From Gammaproteobacteria bacterium (GTDB taxonomy: Bacteria > Pseudomonadota > Gammaproteobacteria > Pseudomonadales > Litorivicinaceae), in NCBI GenBank assembly GCA_024640985.1, contig JAHEDY010000003.1:28677-92676 (forward strand): a stretch of DNA of 64,000 nt, in the 5' to 3' direction. The notes beneath the pieces were generated by a model, which worked only from the letters and a program-made list of their open reading frames with translations, was not told the origin of the DNA and did no database searches. This document shows positions 37,337 to 49,287 of this stretch, piece after piece (positions within the stretch are counted from its first letter, which is position 1; each line of letters begins with the position of its first letter). A program made the translations under genes and the position numbers.

Positions 37337-38223
37337 TTCTTCCGCCGACCGAAGTGGTCGACCCCTCCGGTCGAACATTCGACCGCTTGCCCGTATTGGA
37401 GCAGCTCGATCGATTGCTGGCTTCTCAAGCACAGGCAATTGAGGCCGTCCGTCATATCGCGTTATCGATTGGCGGAGCCGTTGATGCTTCCGCTGACCGC
37501 TTGAGGGGTTGCGATGGGCGTTTGATGTATACAGGCGCTGGTTGTTCGATTCGAATCGGGGTTCAAGACGGGGTTGAATTGGTTCCGACCTTTGGTTGGC
37601 CATTAGCTCGACTGGCATATCTGATTGCTGGCGGCCCTCGTGCCTTGTCCGTGTCTGTTGAGGGGGCTGAGGACGATGCGATTGACGCTGAGCGACAAGT
37701 GTCTGAGCAGTTGGTTTCGCAGTCTGACGTGGTGATTGGGATTGCTGCGTCTGGGAATACACCCTTTACCTGTCGAGTCCTCGAAGAAGCCAAGGCGCGC
37801 GGCGCGTTGACAATCGGAGTGACCTCAAATCCGCAAGCCAGGTTAGCCGAGATTGCGGATTATGGACTGATCACAGAAACTGGGCCCGAGGTGCTGGCAG
37901 GTTCCACTCGACTGGGTGCTGGAACGGCTCAAAAGGCATTATTAAATGCGTTCTCGACCACGCTCATGACCCAGCTTGGCCGCGTGCTTGGCAATGAAAT
38001 GCTCTGTGTGCAGGCGACGAACGCCAAACTCAAAGACCGACAAGCTCGGATCTTGGCCGGTCAGATCGATCGGCTCAGCACCGCAGAGGCTTATCAACTG
38101 TTGTCCGATCTTGATTGGAATCTGCAAGCCGGTTTGCTTGTTGCTTCCGGTTGGTCTGTGTCAGAGGCTCTTGACGCGTTGGTTGCAGAGCGACCCTTTA
38201 GAGAGTTGCTAAGGTCTCGCTGA
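37318..38223 (+). CDS. murQ: N-acetylmuramic acid 6-phosphate etherase (MurQ)
   Basis: 301-aa SIS-domain lyase that cleaves the lactyl ether of MurNAc-6-P during cell-wall recycling. Diagnostic segments: PPTEVVDPSGRTFD near the N-terminus (TE motif), GRLMYTGAGCSIRIGVQDGVELVPTFGW with a conserved Glu, VEGAEDDA with the second acidic site, IGIAASGNTPF and GPEVLAGSTRLGAGTAQK. GTG at 37318 is the only start before the TE motif; it overlaps glnS by 19 bp. AnmK, the usual kinase partner, is not in the window. Confidence 0.92.
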   Translation: MGEKTVVLPPTEVVDPSGRTFDRLPVLEQLDRLLASQAQAIEAVRHIALSIGGAVDASADRLRGCDGRLMYTGAGCSIRIGVQDGVELVPTFGWPLARLAYLIAGGPRALSVSVEGAEDDAIDAERQVSEQLVSQSDVVIGIAASGNTPFTCRVLEEAKARGALTIGVTSNPQARLAEIADYGLITETGPEVLAGSTRLGAGTAQKALLNAFSTTLMTQLGRVLGNEMLCVQATNAKLKDRQARILAGQIDRLSTAEAYQLLSDLDWNLQAGLLVASGWSVSEALDALVAERPFRELLRSR

Positions 38224-39945
38224 TCGAACGTGACCGTTGCTTTCACAGTCAGGGTCGAGTGCGCACATGGCCTCATAGTGCGACAAGAAAATCTGACCGG
38301 TTAAATGCGCTTTAAAACCCACTCGGTCGAGCCGATCCATCACTGGGCCTTTGACCTCAGATAAGTGAAATCGAATCCCTTGGGAATCGAGCCGTTCGTT
38401 AATGGATTCCAGCACTTCAAGCCCCGAGGCATCAATTTCGTTGATTGCTGTGCACAAAAGGACTAAATCCGTGAGGTTTTTGTTGGTGTTAAGAAGCTGA
38501 TTGACCGCATCTTCGAAGGTATGGCCATTTAAGAAATACAACATTTCATCCAAACGTACAGCCAGTACTTTTTCACTTGTTAACACCTGATGACGATCCG
38601 CATTTCTAAAGTGTTGAGTGCCTGGAATTTGGCCAATCACAGCAAAATGTGGGCGCGCGATTTTCGCGAGTAGAAAGCTAATGGACACTAAAATACCAGC
38701 GATGATCCCCGCTTCGACTCCGATTCCTAACACGGTAACGATGGTCGTCATCATGGCGATGAAGTCGGATTTTGAAAAAACCCAAACACGATGAATCGCT
38801 TTGAGATCAACCAAAGAGAGGACTGCCACAATGACAGTGGCCGCAAGGACGGCTTTGGGTAAGAACTCAAACAACGGCGTCAAGAATAAAGCGGTTAGTG
38901 CAATCATGACGGCTGTCATGACCCCAGCTAAGGGGGTGCGTGCCCCAGCATCGAAGTTGACCACCGAGCGCGAGAAACCGCCGGTGACTGGAAATCCTCC
39001 ACCTAACCCACTGGCGATATTGGCTGCTCCCAGTCCAATCAGTTCTTGGTTGGGTTGAATCCGCTCGCGTCGACGAGCCGCTAATGTGTGGCCAACGCTC
39101 ACGGACTCGACGAAGCCGACGATTGATATCAGGAAAGCGGCCGGCAACAGTTCACGTGCAAGGGACCAATCAAGGGCTGGAAGCGCGGGAGTTGGCAAGC
39201 CGTTCGGGATGACGCCAACAATAGAGACGCCGAACTGGTTCAATGCAAAGAGGCTGACTGCAGCGGTCGAGAGAATGACGGCTATGACCGGGCCTGCTTT
39301 ACTGGCTGTGCTGGCCATTCCTGAGGAGAGTCCTATTTGGATTAACAGGGGTTTGAGTCCGCTTCGGACCCAGAATAGAAAGGCGATGGATAGTCCGCCG
39401 ATGATGAGTGTAGGTCCATTGGTCTCCTGAATATGCGTCGCGAGATCATCAATGATGGCCGGCAAGTCATGTCCGTTGACTGGGATTCCCAGAACATGTT
39501 TGAGCTGACTGAACGCGATTAAGATTGCCGATGCGCTAATAAACCCTGAAATCACCGGGTGGGACAATAAATTGGCCAAAAAGCCCGCGCGGGCGAGTCC
39601 AAGTCCCATCAAGATCACTCCTGACAACAGGCCTAATAGAATGGCAGCACCTAAATACTCTGGGGTTCCCTGAGTCGCCACCTGACTGACGGCGGCTGCC
39701 GTCATCAGAGAGACCACCGCTACAGGTCCGACAGCGAGCGTCATGCTAGAGCCGAAGAGCGCATAGGCAACTAAGGGTAAAATCGACGCATACAGGCCGA
39801 CTTCAGGCGGAAGCCCAGCAAGCATCGCATAAGCGAGTGATTGCGGGATCAGCATAATGGTGACGATCACGGCTGCGACCGTATCGTCACTTAGTTTGGA
39901 TTGATTGTAGGTCTTAATCCATTCAAGTATTGGGAGTCTTGGCAC
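38209..39945 (-). CDS. SulP-family anion transporter with STAS domain
   Basis: About 578 aa. Residues 1-420 hold the transmembrane core of SulP with IMLIPQSLAYAMLAGLPPEVGLYASI, GLGAANIASGLGGGFPVTGGFSRSVVNFDAGARTP, and other spans; the C-terminal STAS domain (about 435-550) has VRLDEMLYFLNG and VLLCTAINEIDASGLEVLE. The family moves sulfate, bicarbonate or related anions. I prefer the GTG at 39945 as start, which limits overlap with the upstream sqr stop to 23 bp; an ATG at 39990 would give 593 aa. Position after sqr suggests export of sulfite or sulfate from sulfide oxidation (inference). The 3' end overlaps murQ by 15 bp. Confidence 0.88.
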   Translation of the reverse strand: MPRLPILEWIKTYNQSKLSDDTVAAVIVTIMLIPQSLAYAMLAGLPPEVGLYASILPLVAYALFGSSMTLAVGPVAVVSLMTAAAVSQVATQGTPEYLGAAILLGLLSGVILMGLGLARAGFLANLLSHPVISGFISASAILIAFSQLKHVLGIPVNGHDLPAIIDDLATHIQETNGPTLIIGGLSIAFLFWVRSGLKPLLIQIGLSSGMASTASKAGPVIAVILSTAAVSLFALNQFGVSIVGVIPNGLPTPALPALDWSLARELLPAAFLISIVGFVESVSVGHTLAARRRERIQPNQELIGLGAANIASGLGGGFPVTGGFSRSVVNFDAGARTPLAGVMTAVMIALTALFLTPLFEFLPKAVLAATVIVAVLSLVDLKAIHRVWVFSKSDFIAMMTTIVTVLGIGVEAGIIAGILVSISFLLAKIARPHFAVIGQIPGTQHFRNADRHQVLTSEKVLAVRLDEMLYFLNGHTFEDAVNQLLNTNKNLTDLVLLCTAINEIDASGLEVLESINERLDSQGIRFHLSEVKGPVMDRLDRVGFKAHLTGQIFLSHYEAMCALDPDCESNGHVRSARP

Positions 39946-41155
39946 GTTCCGGTATTGCGAGAATTTCTCGTCCTTTGAGCATGAGATCAAAGTACATCGG
40001 GATCAAGTATTTGGCTTTGACAGCCCACCAGATCGATCGAGGTACGGTTGGATCCAGTCCTTTGATTGTGGGTAATAGTTTCCCGCCATATCCAAATTCC
40101 GCCATCACAACCTTTCCCCGTTCCACTGTGAGGGGACAGCTGCCGTAACCATCGTACTGATAATCGGGCGTCGTGTGATTGAGCAATTGATGGATGTTTC
40201 GAGCCACCACTGGGGCTTGTTTTCTCACTGCTGCTGCAGTTTTCGCGTTGGGCGCACTGATGACATCACCGAGGCCGAAAATATTTGCATAGGTGTTGTG
40301 TTGTAGTGTGTCCTGATTGACATCAAGCCAGCCTGCGTCATTGGAGAGTGGGCTATTTTTGATGAAATCTGGGGATGTTTGCGGGGGCACCGCATGTAAA
40401 TAATCAAAATGCTCTTCGACTTCGGTGATCTTGCCTTCGGCATCGGTCACTTGAAAGGTTGCAATTTGATTGGCGCCATCCACATGGATCAGGTTGGAAT
40501 TGAACTTTAGTTGGGCGCCGTATTTTTCGATATAGGAATTCAAGACGGGGACAAATTCCGCGACCCCAAACAAAACCGCTCCTGCATTTCGGAAGTCGAT
40601 GTCGATGTCACTCAAACACCCCTGTTGCCGCCAGTAATCAGCGGCTAGGTACAGGGCTTTTTGCGGCGCTCCTGCGCATTTAATTGGCATCGGGGGTTGG
40701 GTGAAAATGGCTTTTCCTGACTTGAGATTTTTAATGCACTCCCAAGAGTAGGGCGCGAGATCGTAGCGGTAATTGCAGGACACGCCATTTTGTCCAAGCG
40801 TATCTTGAAGGCCGGGAATCGCGTCGTAATCCACTTTCAATCCGGGTGCGACAATCAACACTTTATAGGTCACATCGACGCCATTGGCGAGCGTGATGAA
40901 ATCGCTGTCAGGATGAAATTCTGTGACTGCTTCTTGAACCCAGGAGACCTTTTTGGGGATCACTGAATCCATGGGCCGCACGGTTTTTTCTTGTGCCATG
41001 AGACCGCTACCAACCAAGGTCCATCCTGGCTGATAATAATGTTCGTCGGCTGGATCAAATACCGTGACGGTTAGCTTCGGATTCTGTTTGAGCAGAGATG
41101 CAGCAGCAGCTAAGCCACCCGCTCCAGCCCCAACAATCGCAATATCGACTTGCAT
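39923..41155 (-). CDS. sqr: Sulfide:quinone oxidoreductase, type II
   Basis: 410-aa FAD protein. Start is IAIVGAGAGGLAAAASLLKQ; three redox cysteines sit in VSCNYR, PIKCAGAPQKALYLAADYW and YGSCPLTVERG; FGLGDV is the second nucleotide motif. The segment QHNTYANIFGLGDV and the C-terminal MPMYFDLMLKG-like IPMYFDLMLKG match human-type (SQRDL, type II) enzymes, which oxidise H2S and pass a persulfide to glutathione. It shares the transcript with the TIGR01244 protein and persulfide dioxygenase. Confidence 0.92.
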   Translation of the reverse strand: MQVDIAIVGAGAGGLAAAASLLKQNPKLTVTVFDPADEHYYQPGWTLVGSGLMAQEKTVRPMDSVIPKKVSWVQEAVTEFHPDSDFITLANGVDVTYKVLIVAPGLKVDYDAIPGLQDTLGQNGVSCNYRYDLAPYSWECIKNLKSGKAIFTQPPMPIKCAGAPQKALYLAADYWRQQGCLSDIDIDFRNAGAVLFGVAEFVPVLNSYIEKYGAQLKFNSNLIHVDGANQIATFQVTDAEGKITEVEEHFDYLHAVPPQTSPDFIKNSPLSNDAGWLDVNQDTLQHNTYANIFGLGDVISAPNAKTAAAVRKQAPVVARNIHQLLNHTTPDYQYDGYGSCPLTVERGKVVMAEFGYGGKLLPTIKGLDPTVPRSIWWAVKAKYLIPMYFDLMLKGREILAIPERAKTPNT

Positions 41156-41203
41156 GATTGACCTCTTCCGTTGGTTTTATTGTTCGAGTCTGCGTCTATA
41201 GGG

Positions 41204-41611
41204 TTACAAACGGTGTGCGATATCGACGACGCTGAGCCCTGCGCGGTCAACAGTCTCAACCAGCGTATTGACGTCTTGTTTCCCAGCTTCCGAGAGCGCC
41301 CACAATTTGGCGCATCGGGCGCCTGATCGACAATAGGTCAGTGTGGGTGTCGGTAATTCGGCAAGGATCGCGGCGTGTTGCGTAACATCTGTTTCGGTAA
41401 TGTTGGCCCCATTGACAGGCAAATACCGGAATTCGAGCCCTAACGCATTGGCTTTTTGGGCCATGGCATCGGCTTCGGCATGCGGCTCACCTTCTTCGTC
41501 AGGACGATTACAGACCACCGCTTTGAAACCCGCTTCTTTCACGGCCTCGAGATCATCGAGTGTGAGTTGGTCAGCAACAGCGAGTTCAGGCGTCAATTCG
41601 CGAATAATCAT
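41204..41611 (-). CDS. TIGR01244-family (DUF442, phosphatase-like) protein of sulfide oxidation operons
   Basis: 135-aa protein with a tyrosine-phosphatase-like fold. The loop LTYCRSGARCAKLWALSEA has the Cx5R-like CRSGARC; AVVCNRPDEEGEP near residue 33 is the other family hallmark. Members are fused to or beside a Blh/ETHE1-type metallo-beta-lactamase in many bacteria (the Blh protein of Agrobacterium has this domain), where a sulfur-transfer role has been proposed. Same strand as sqr and the dioxygenase, 9 bp after the latter. Confidence 0.9.
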   Translation of the reverse strand: MIIRELTPELAVADQLTLDDLEAVKEAGFKAVVCNRPDEEGEPHAEADAMAQKANALGLEFRYLPVNGANITETDVTQHAAILAELPTPTLTYCRSGARCAKLWALSEAGKQDVNTLVETVDRAGLSVVDIAHRL

Positions 41612-41620
41612 GGTGCCTCC

Positions 41621-42481
41621 TTAAACGGCATCAAGAGGAATTTTCAGATAGCGTACGCCATTATCCTCTGCAGGAGGAAGTTCTCCTGCTCGCATGTTGA
41701 TCTGTACAGACGGCAAGATTAACGCGGGCATATTGAGTGTTTTGTCCTTGGCGGTGCGCATATCGACAAATTCATCTTCAGAGATTCCCTCATGGACGTG
41801 CAGATTTGACGCTTTTTGTTCGGCCACCGTGGTTTGATATTTCATCTCCCGCCCATTAGGCATGTAGTCATGACACATGAACATGCGGGTCTCGGGCGGA
41901 AGAGCAAGAAGACGCTGGATGCTTTGATACAGGATTCTTGCATCGCCACCTGGGAAATCACATCGGGCGGTTCCAAAGTCGGGCATGAACAGCGTGTCAC
42001 CTACAAATAAAGCATCACCAACGTGATAGGTCATGCACGCAGGTGTGTGGCCGGGGGTGTGCATGGCCTTCGCCGTTAAGCCGCCGATTGAAAAAGTGTC
42101 TCCGTCTTCGAAGAGCGCATCAAACTGGGAGCCATCGCGACGAAATTCAGGTTCTGCATTAAAGAGATTGCCGAAAATGGTCTGCACATCGGTGATATGC
42201 GTCCCGATTCCGATTTTTCCCCCGAGTTGATTGTGTAAATAGGGTGCAGCCGAGAGATGATCTGCATGCACATGGGTTTCGACAATCCACTCAACGGACA
42301 ATCCTTCTGATTTGATCATGTGAATGACTTGATCTGCACTGTCTGTCTTGGTTCGCCCACTGGCAGCGTCATAATCGAGTACTGAATCGATGATGGCACA
42401 AGATGCTGAGTTGGGATCTTTCACCACATAAGTCAGCGTCCAAGTCGCAGGATCAAAAAAAGCACGAACGTCTGGTTTCAT
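41621..42481 (-). CDS. Persulfide dioxygenase (ETHE1/Blh-like metallo-beta-lactamase fold)
   Basis: 286-aa MBL-fold protein. Metal-ligand motif THVHADHLSAA near residue 68, HTPGHTPACMTY near 140, GDTLFMPDFGTARCDFPGG near 165, and the C-terminal HDY. This layout is that of ETHE1-type persulfide dioxygenases, which oxidise glutathione persulfide to sulfite. The 5' gene of a minus-strand operon with the TIGR01244 gene, sqr and SulP. Divergent from the YeeE/YedE pair. Confidence 0.92.
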   Translation of the reverse strand: MKPDVRAFFDPATWTLTYVVKDPNSASCAIIDSVLDYDAASGRTKTDSADQVIHMIKSEGLSVEWIVETHVHADHLSAAPYLHNQLGGKIGIGTHITDVQTIFGNLFNAEPEFRRDGSQFDALFEDGDTFSIGGLTAKAMHTPGHTPACMTYHVGDALFVGDTLFMPDFGTARCDFPGGDARILYQSIQRLLALPPETRMFMCHDYMPNGREMKYQTTVAEQKASNLHVHEGISEDEFVDMRTAKDKTLNMPALILPSVQINMRAGELPPAEDNGVRYLKIPLDAV

Positions 42482-42511
42482 CGCAATCTCCTCGCTCTCA
42501 GAGCGTTTAGT

Positions 42512-42523
42512 TATAACCTTATA
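42512..42523. promoter_or_regulatory. AT-rich inverted repeat in the persulfide dioxygenase/YeeE intergenic region
   Basis: TATAACCTTATA: arms TATAA and TTATA with two bases between, 31-42 bp upstream of the dioxygenase start and between divergent sulfur genes. The location suits an ArsR-type sulfide sensor (BigR/SqrR), but no regulator gene is adjacent, and the arms are short. Confidence 0.35.
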
Positions 42524-42582
42524 TCAACGTTGCCGGAGATTCGATACTATTTGGCGCTGTTTGGCCTTGAGGTGTATCAAAG

Positions 42583-43011
42583 ATGACTGAATTTACTCCG
42601 GTTCTTTCCCTGTCGGGAGGGTTGTTGATTGGTTTGTCAGCGGCCGCGGCCTTTGTGCTGTTTGGTCGTGTGATCGGCATGACTGGGATTCTTGCGCGAA
42701 CCTTGGATTTTGATTTCGGTGAAGGATCCTGGCGGCCATTCTTTTTGCTTGGTCTCATTCTGACGCCATTGATCTTGTCATTGGTCGCTCCCTCACCCCA
42801 TGGCTTTGAACCAATGGGTTTAATTCCAATGCTGATCGGTGGGTTTCTGGTTGGATATGGGTCACGCGTGGGCTCTGGATGTACCAGTGGTCACGGGATT
42901 TGTGGAATTTCAAGGTTGTCCAAACGCTCGATCGTTGCGACTTGCACGTTTATGACCACGGCGATCCTGACGGTTTTTGTGATTCGGCATCTGATGGGAG
43001 GTGCATCATGA
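42583..43011 (+). CDS. YeeE/YedE-family membrane protein, subunit 1
   Basis: 142-aa inner-membrane protein with about four spans. Carries the family signature GYGSRVGSGCTSGHGICGISRLSKRS, whose Cys residues are implicated in thiosulfate passage in YeeE. Together with the next gene it forms the two-part version (Pmp1/Pmp2-like DUF395) seen next to persulfide dioxygenases. ATGA overlap with the second part. Confidence 0.9.
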   Translation: MTEFTPVLSLSGGLLIGLSAAAAFVLFGRVIGMTGILARTLDFDFGEGSWRPFFLLGLILTPLILSLVAPSPHGFEPMGLIPMLIGGFLVGYGSRVGSGCTSGHGICGISRLSKRSIVATCTFMTTAILTVFVIRHLMGGAS

Positions 43012-43415
43012 TTCAGGTGATCGCACTGGTTTTGGGTTCGTTGTTTGGCGCAGGCTTGTATCTTGCTGGAATGACCAATCCCGCAAAAATCGTGAACTTT
43101 TTAGATATCGCGGGAACCTGGGATCCCAGCTTGATTTTTGTCATGGGCGGCGGAATTCCTGTTGCGGCCATTGGATTTATCATGCTTCGGCGTCGAGCCA
43201 GACCAGTGATTTTTGCGGATATCCAAGTACCACAGTATGGCGATATTGATCGTCCATTGGTTCTGGGCAGTGCGGTCTTCGGGATCGGCTGGGGAATTTC
43301 GGGTCTTTGTCCGGGCCCTGCATTTGCCTCGGTTTTGCTGGAGCCTTCCGTGATTATTCCGTATTTAGTCGCTTTGGTACTTGGGAGTCTTGCTTACGAG
43401 CGATTCCATCGGTAG
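43008..43415 (+). CDS. YeeE/YedE-family membrane protein, subunit 2
   Basis: 135-aa inner-membrane protein with about four spans. Shows [23 protein letters not shown] and the C-terminal [19 protein letters not shown] with the conserved Cys in GLCPGP. Second half of the split transporter. Start ATG at 43008; the open frame's extra 43 codons upstream lie inside the first gene. Probably imports thiosulfate or moves another reduced-sulfur compound. Confidence 0.9.
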   Translation: MIQVIALVLGSLFGAGLYLAGMTNPAKIVNFLDIAGTWDPSLIFVMGGGIPVAAIGFIMLRRRARPVIFADIQVPQYGDIDRPLVLGSAVFGIGWGISGLCPGPAFASVLLEPSVIIPYLVALVLGSLAYERFHR

Positions 43416-43450
43416 CTTTTGGTCTTTCCAACGACTCGAAGGGTCCTCCA

Positions 43451-45688
43451 TTGACGCTTGAATCCACTGAAGCTTTCGAAAGGCTTCCACTCAAAACCTA
43501 CACAGAGAAGGCGTACCTTGATTATTCGATGTACGTCATTCTTGATCGTGCCCTGCCACACATCGGTGACGGCCTGAAGCCTGTCCAGCGGCGAATCGTC
43601 TATGCCATGAGCGAGCTCGGCTTGTCGGCGCAGTCCAAGCATAAAAAATCCGCGCGAACGGTCGGCGATGTCTTGGGTAAGTTTCACCCGCATGGTGACT
43701 CCGCTTGTTATGAGGCGATGGTGTTGCTTGCGCAACCATTCTCCACTCGCTACCCACTGGTCGATGGGCAAGGGAATTGGGGGAGTCCTGATGACCCCAA
43801 AAGCTTTGCAGCCATGCGTTATACCGAAGCCCGGTTAACCGCGATTGCCAAGATGTTGCTGGATGAATTGGGTCAGGGCACAGTCGATTGGCAGCCGAAT
43901 TTTGATGGCACTTTAAAGGAGCCGAAACTACTGCCGGCGCGAGTGCCTTCGATTTTGCTCAATGGAACCACTGGCATTGCAGTGGGCATGGCGACAGATA
44001 TTCCGCCACATAATCTTCGGGAAGTGGTCAATGCCGCTGTGCATTTGTTGGATCATCCTGATGCATCGGTGAGTGAGTTGATGCGGTTTGTTCCAGGACC
44101 TGATTATCCAACCACCGCAGAAATCATTTCATCGCCGGCAGATCTCACTAAAGTCTACGAGACAGGAAATGGCTCAATTCGAATGCGTGCGACTTACGGT
44201 TCTGAAGATGGCGATATTGTGATTCATGCCCTGCCACACCAAGCATCACCTGCACGGATTTTGGAACAGATTGCAGCGCAGATGCAGGCGAAAAAACTCC
44301 CGATGATTGTCGATTTGCGTGATGAATCGGATCATGAGAATCCGATTCGACTGGTGTTAACTCCGCGTTCCAATCGAGTGAACGCAGAAGAGGTGATGAC
44401 TCACTTGTTCGCGACGACGGACCTTGAGAAAACGTACCGCGTCAACCTCAATATGATCGGAGTCGACGGCCGTCCGCAGGTGAAATCGCTTCGCACGATT
44501 TTGAGTGAGTGGTTGGATTGGCGACGGCTCACAGTGACTCGTCGATTGACGCATCGTCTCGATCAGGTCGTGGATCGTTTGCACATCCTTGAAGGCTACT
44601 TGGTCGCCTATCTGAGTATTGATGAGGTGATTCGAATTATTCGTGAAGAGGATGAGCCAAAAACCGAGTTGATGGAGCGGTTTGGACTCAGCGAGGTCCA
44701 AGCCAACGCCATCTTGGATTTGAGGTTGCGTCATTTGGCGAAGCTTGAAGAAGAGAAAATTCAGGCGGAACAGCAGGATCTGGAAACGGAGCGGACTTCT
44801 CTGGAAGGAGTGCTTGGGTCGCGGTCAAAAATGACCAAGCTAATGCGCGATGAGTTGACTCGTGACGTCGAGACTTACGGCGACGACCGTCATTCCCCCA
44901 TCGTTGTTCGCCAGGAAGCCCGCGCCCTTCGAGAAGATCAATTGGTGGCTTCAGAACCAGTGACGGTGGTCTTGAGTGACAATGGTTGGGTTCGTTCGGC
45001 CAAGGGGCACGACATCGATCCTGGCGCTCTATCGTATAAGGCTGGCGATCAGTATCTGACCTCAGCCCAAGGCCGATCGAATCAACCGTTGGTGGCGTTT
45101 GATACGTCGGGCCGGGCCTACTCGGTGCTTACCCATACGTTGCCCTCAGCTCGGAGTCAGGGCGAGCCACTGTCCGGGCGAATTGATCTGGCCGCTGGAA
45201 CCAAGGTCACCCAATTGGCATTAGCTGATGAATCGACCAAGTGGGTGTTGGCGACCGATTACGGCTACGGATTTATTTGTCAACACGGTGATTTATTGGG
45301 TCGAAACAAGGCCGGTAAATCAGTCGTGAACTTAGGTGATGCGAAACTACTCCCGCCGGTGATGATTGCCGATCCTGATTTGTCGCGCATTGCAGTTGCG
45401 GTCTCTACTGGTCATTTGTTGGTGTTTGAAGCTCATGAACTCCCTGAGTTGGCGAAAGGTAAGGGCAATAAGCTCGTACAGATTCCGCCGGCCTTATTAA
45501 AAGATGGGCATCGTGTCACAGCGATTGCTGTCTTGCCGCCGCTTCGATCACTTCGTGTGATTGCCGGCAAACGTCATGTGACACTGACCCCGGCTGATTT
45601 AGACAACTTTGTGGGCGAGCGTGCTCGTCGTGGAAAACTGTTGCCACGAGGATTTCAGAGAGTGGATCACCTTGAGGCTGAGTCATGA
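43451..45688 (+). CDS. parC: DNA topoisomerase IV subunit A
   Basis: About 745 aa. N-terminal [33 protein letters not shown], the quinolone-region [13 protein letters not shown] (Ser and Glu at the usual resistance positions are wild type), catalytic Tyr in [10 protein letters not shown], and the C-terminal blade region. Relaxes and decatenates chromosomes with ParE, which is not in the window. The start is taken as TTG 43451, because there is no ATG in the right place and AAGGGT precedes it; this gives a normal N-terminus. Overlaps serB as ATGA. Confidence 0.95.
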   Translation: MTLESTEAFERLPLKTYTEKAYLDYSMYVILDRALPHIGDGLKPVQRRIVYAMSELGLSAQSKHKKSARTVGDVLGKFHPHGDSACYEAMVLLAQPFSTRYPLVDGQGNWGSPDDPKSFAAMRYTEARLTAIAKMLLDELGQGTVDWQPNFDGTLKEPKLLPARVPSILLNGTTGIAVGMATDIPPHNLREVVNAAVHLLDHPDASVSELMRFVPGPDYPTTAEIISSPADLTKVYETGNGSIRMRATYGSEDGDIVIHALPHQASPARILEQIAAQMQAKKLPMIVDLRDESDHENPIRLVLTPRSNRVNAEEVMTHLFATTDLEKTYRVNLNMIGVDGRPQVKSLRTILSEWLDWRRLTVTRRLTHRLDQVVDRLHILEGYLVAYLSIDEVIRIIREEDEPKTELMERFGLSEVQANAILDLRLRHLAKLEEEKIQAEQQDLETERTSLEGVLGSRSKMTKLMRDELTRDVETYGDDRHSPIVVRQEARALREDQLVASEPVTVVLSDNGWVRSAKGHDIDPGALSYKAGDQYLTSAQGRSNQPLVAFDTSGRAYSVLTHTLPSARSQGEPLSGRIDLAAGTKVTQLALADESTKWVLATDYGYGFICQHGDLLGRNKAGKSVVNLGDAKLLPPVMIADPDLSRIAVAVSTGHLLVFEAHELPELAKGKGNKLVQIPPALLKDGHRVTAIAVLPPLRSLRVIAGKRHVTLTPADLDNFVGERARRGKLLPRGFQRVDHLEAES

Positions 45689-46542
45689 GACTGCTCTGGT
45701 TCGTCAGTGAAGCGGGTCATCGAGCGGCATTTGAGCAATGGCTTGACCGGGCGGCACTCTCTCATTGGCAACCTGTGACGCGCCAGCCGACAGATCTTTG
45801 CGTTGACCCCAGTTGTGATTGCATCGAGTTGTCGGTTGAAGCCATTGATGAAGATCGGCTTTACGAGGCTGCTGAAGCGGTGAAAACCGATTGTTTGCTG
45901 ATCCGAGATGAGCGTCCAAGGCTTGCGCTTTTCGATATGGATTCCACCTTGATTCAGCAGGAGGTGATTGATCAATTGGCCGGCGCATTCGGGTTGGGTG
46001 ATCAAGTGTCTGCGATCACTGAGCGAGCGATGCGGGGCGAACTGGACTTTATTGCGAGTTTTACCGAACGGTTGGGGTTGCTACGAGGTCTTGCCGAGAC
46101 CGAACTGGATTCGGTGTATGCGAAGCTGACGTTGATGCCCGGTGCTGATGTGTTGACTGCAAATCTTGCTGCAGCCGGTGTTCGTTTGGGGATTGTATCG
46201 GGAGGGTTTTCCTATTTCGCTGATCGCATCGGTGCGCGCTTAGGCATGGATTTTGTGCTGTCAAACGTTCTTCAATGCCAACATGGTCAGGTCACAGGGG
46301 AGGTCATGCCGCCGGTGATTGATGGATCAATGAAACTTAAGACCTTGCAGTCTGAAGTCAAAGCCCTTGGGATCTCCTTGGCTGAGACGATCGCGGTGGG
46401 CGATGGTGCCAATGACATTCCGATGTTAAAGGCATCTGGAATTGGGGTGGCACATCATGCCAAACCGAAAGTGCGCGCTGAGGCCAATCATTGTTTGAAT
46501 TATCAGGACCTCAGTGCGTTGTCGTATCTGGTTAAATTCTGA
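45685..46542 (+). CDS. serB: Phosphoserine phosphatase
   Basis: 285-aa HAD-family phosphatase, last step of serine synthesis. Motif I is [17 protein letters not shown] (about 76-92), motif II is [12 protein letters not shown], motif III is [15 protein letters not shown]. The short N-terminal domain is divergent and smaller than in E. coli SerB. Start ATG in an ATGA overlap with parC. Confidence 0.95.
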   Translation: MRLLWFVSEAGHRAAFEQWLDRAALSHWQPVTRQPTDLCVDPSCDCIELSVEAIDEDRLYEAAEAVKTDCLLIRDERPRLALFDMDSTLIQQEVIDQLAGAFGLGDQVSAITERAMRGELDFIASFTERLGLLRGLAETELDSVYAKLTLMPGADVLTANLAAAGVRLGIVSGGFSYFADRIGARLGMDFVLSNVLQCQHGQVTGEVMPPVIDGSMKLKTLQSEVKALGISLAETIAVGDGANDIPMLKASGIGVAHHAKPKVRAEANHCLNYQDLSALSYLVKF

Positions 46543-46569
46543 TTGCCGGATGCGTCTTTTCGCGAGTGT

Positions 46570-46578
46570 TGGTAAACT
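46570..46578 (+). promoter_or_regulatory. Candidate extended -10 promoter of hisZ-purA
   Basis: TGGTAAACT (extended -10, TGn then TAAACT) lies 33 bp before the hisZ GTG start. The same stretch contains GCGAGT/ACTCGC (46562-46581) and could fold as a small hairpin in the parC-serB transcript. No -35 at proper spacing. Confidence 0.4.
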
Positions 46579-46611
46579 CGCCGCCTTTGCATGTGGTTCT
46601 AGGGACGGATT

Positions 46612-48865
<2,254 letters not shown>

Positions 48866-48920
48866 TGTGCAGGGGCAGCATTTGTTGTCCTCTACTAACA
48901 ACAAAAACGCATACACAGAC

Positions 48921-48977
48921 CGTCGTGGGTGAAAACACCCGACTTTAGGAGCCGCAGTGGATGATTGGCTCCACGAC
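48921..48977 (+). promoter_or_regulatory. Structured leader upstream of hfq with two exclusive folds
   Basis: Two local hairpins are possible: GTC-GGGTG (48922-48931) with CACCC-GAC (48936-48943), and GGAGCC (48948-48953) with GGCTCC (48967-48972). Alternatively GTCGTGG (48922-48928) pairs perfectly with CCACGAC (48971-48977), which would break the first hairpin and reach to about 12 nt before the hfq ribosome site GGGAGGT. Such an arrangement fits translational or Hfq autoregulatory control; this is inference. Confidence 0.4.
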
Positions 48978-48999
48978 CGTCCGCTATCGGGAGGTAACT

Positions 49000-49266
49000 A
49001 TGTCAAAAGGGCATTCACTACAAGACCCTTTTCTGAATATTTTGCGCAAGGAACGCGTTCCAGTGTCGATATTCTTAGTCAACGGGATCAAACTTCAGGG
49101 TCAAATTGAGTCATTCGATCAATTCGTTGTTCTTCTGAAAAACACTGTCAGCCAAATGGTTTATAAACATGCGATCTCGACAGTTGTTCCTGCTCGGAAT
49201 GTCAAAATTCCGGCCAGTGGAATGGATGATGAAGACGGCGATGATCGCTACGACTTAGACAGTTAA
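49000..49266 (+). CDS. hfq: RNA chaperone Hfq
   Basis: 88-aa Sm-like protein. The N-terminal [30 protein letters not shown] and the signature YKHAIST are intact, with an acidic tail ([13 protein letters not shown]) instead of the usual long Pro/Gln-rich tail. Start at ATG 49000 after GGGAGGT. The gene lies between purA and rpsF; the usual miaA before it and hflX-hflK-hflC after it are missing. Confidence 0.97.
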   Translation: MSKGHSLQDPFLNILRKERVPVSIFLVNGIKLQGQIESFDQFVVLLKNTVSQMVYKHAISTVVPARNVKIPASGMDDEDGDDRYDLDS

Positions 49267-49287
49267 AGATCAGCCAGAGATTGCAAT

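Noticed and set aside
48866..48999. tRNA gene between purA and hfq
   Set aside because: Hairpins are present, but there is no acceptor stem pair, TTCGA-type T-loop or anticodon arm.
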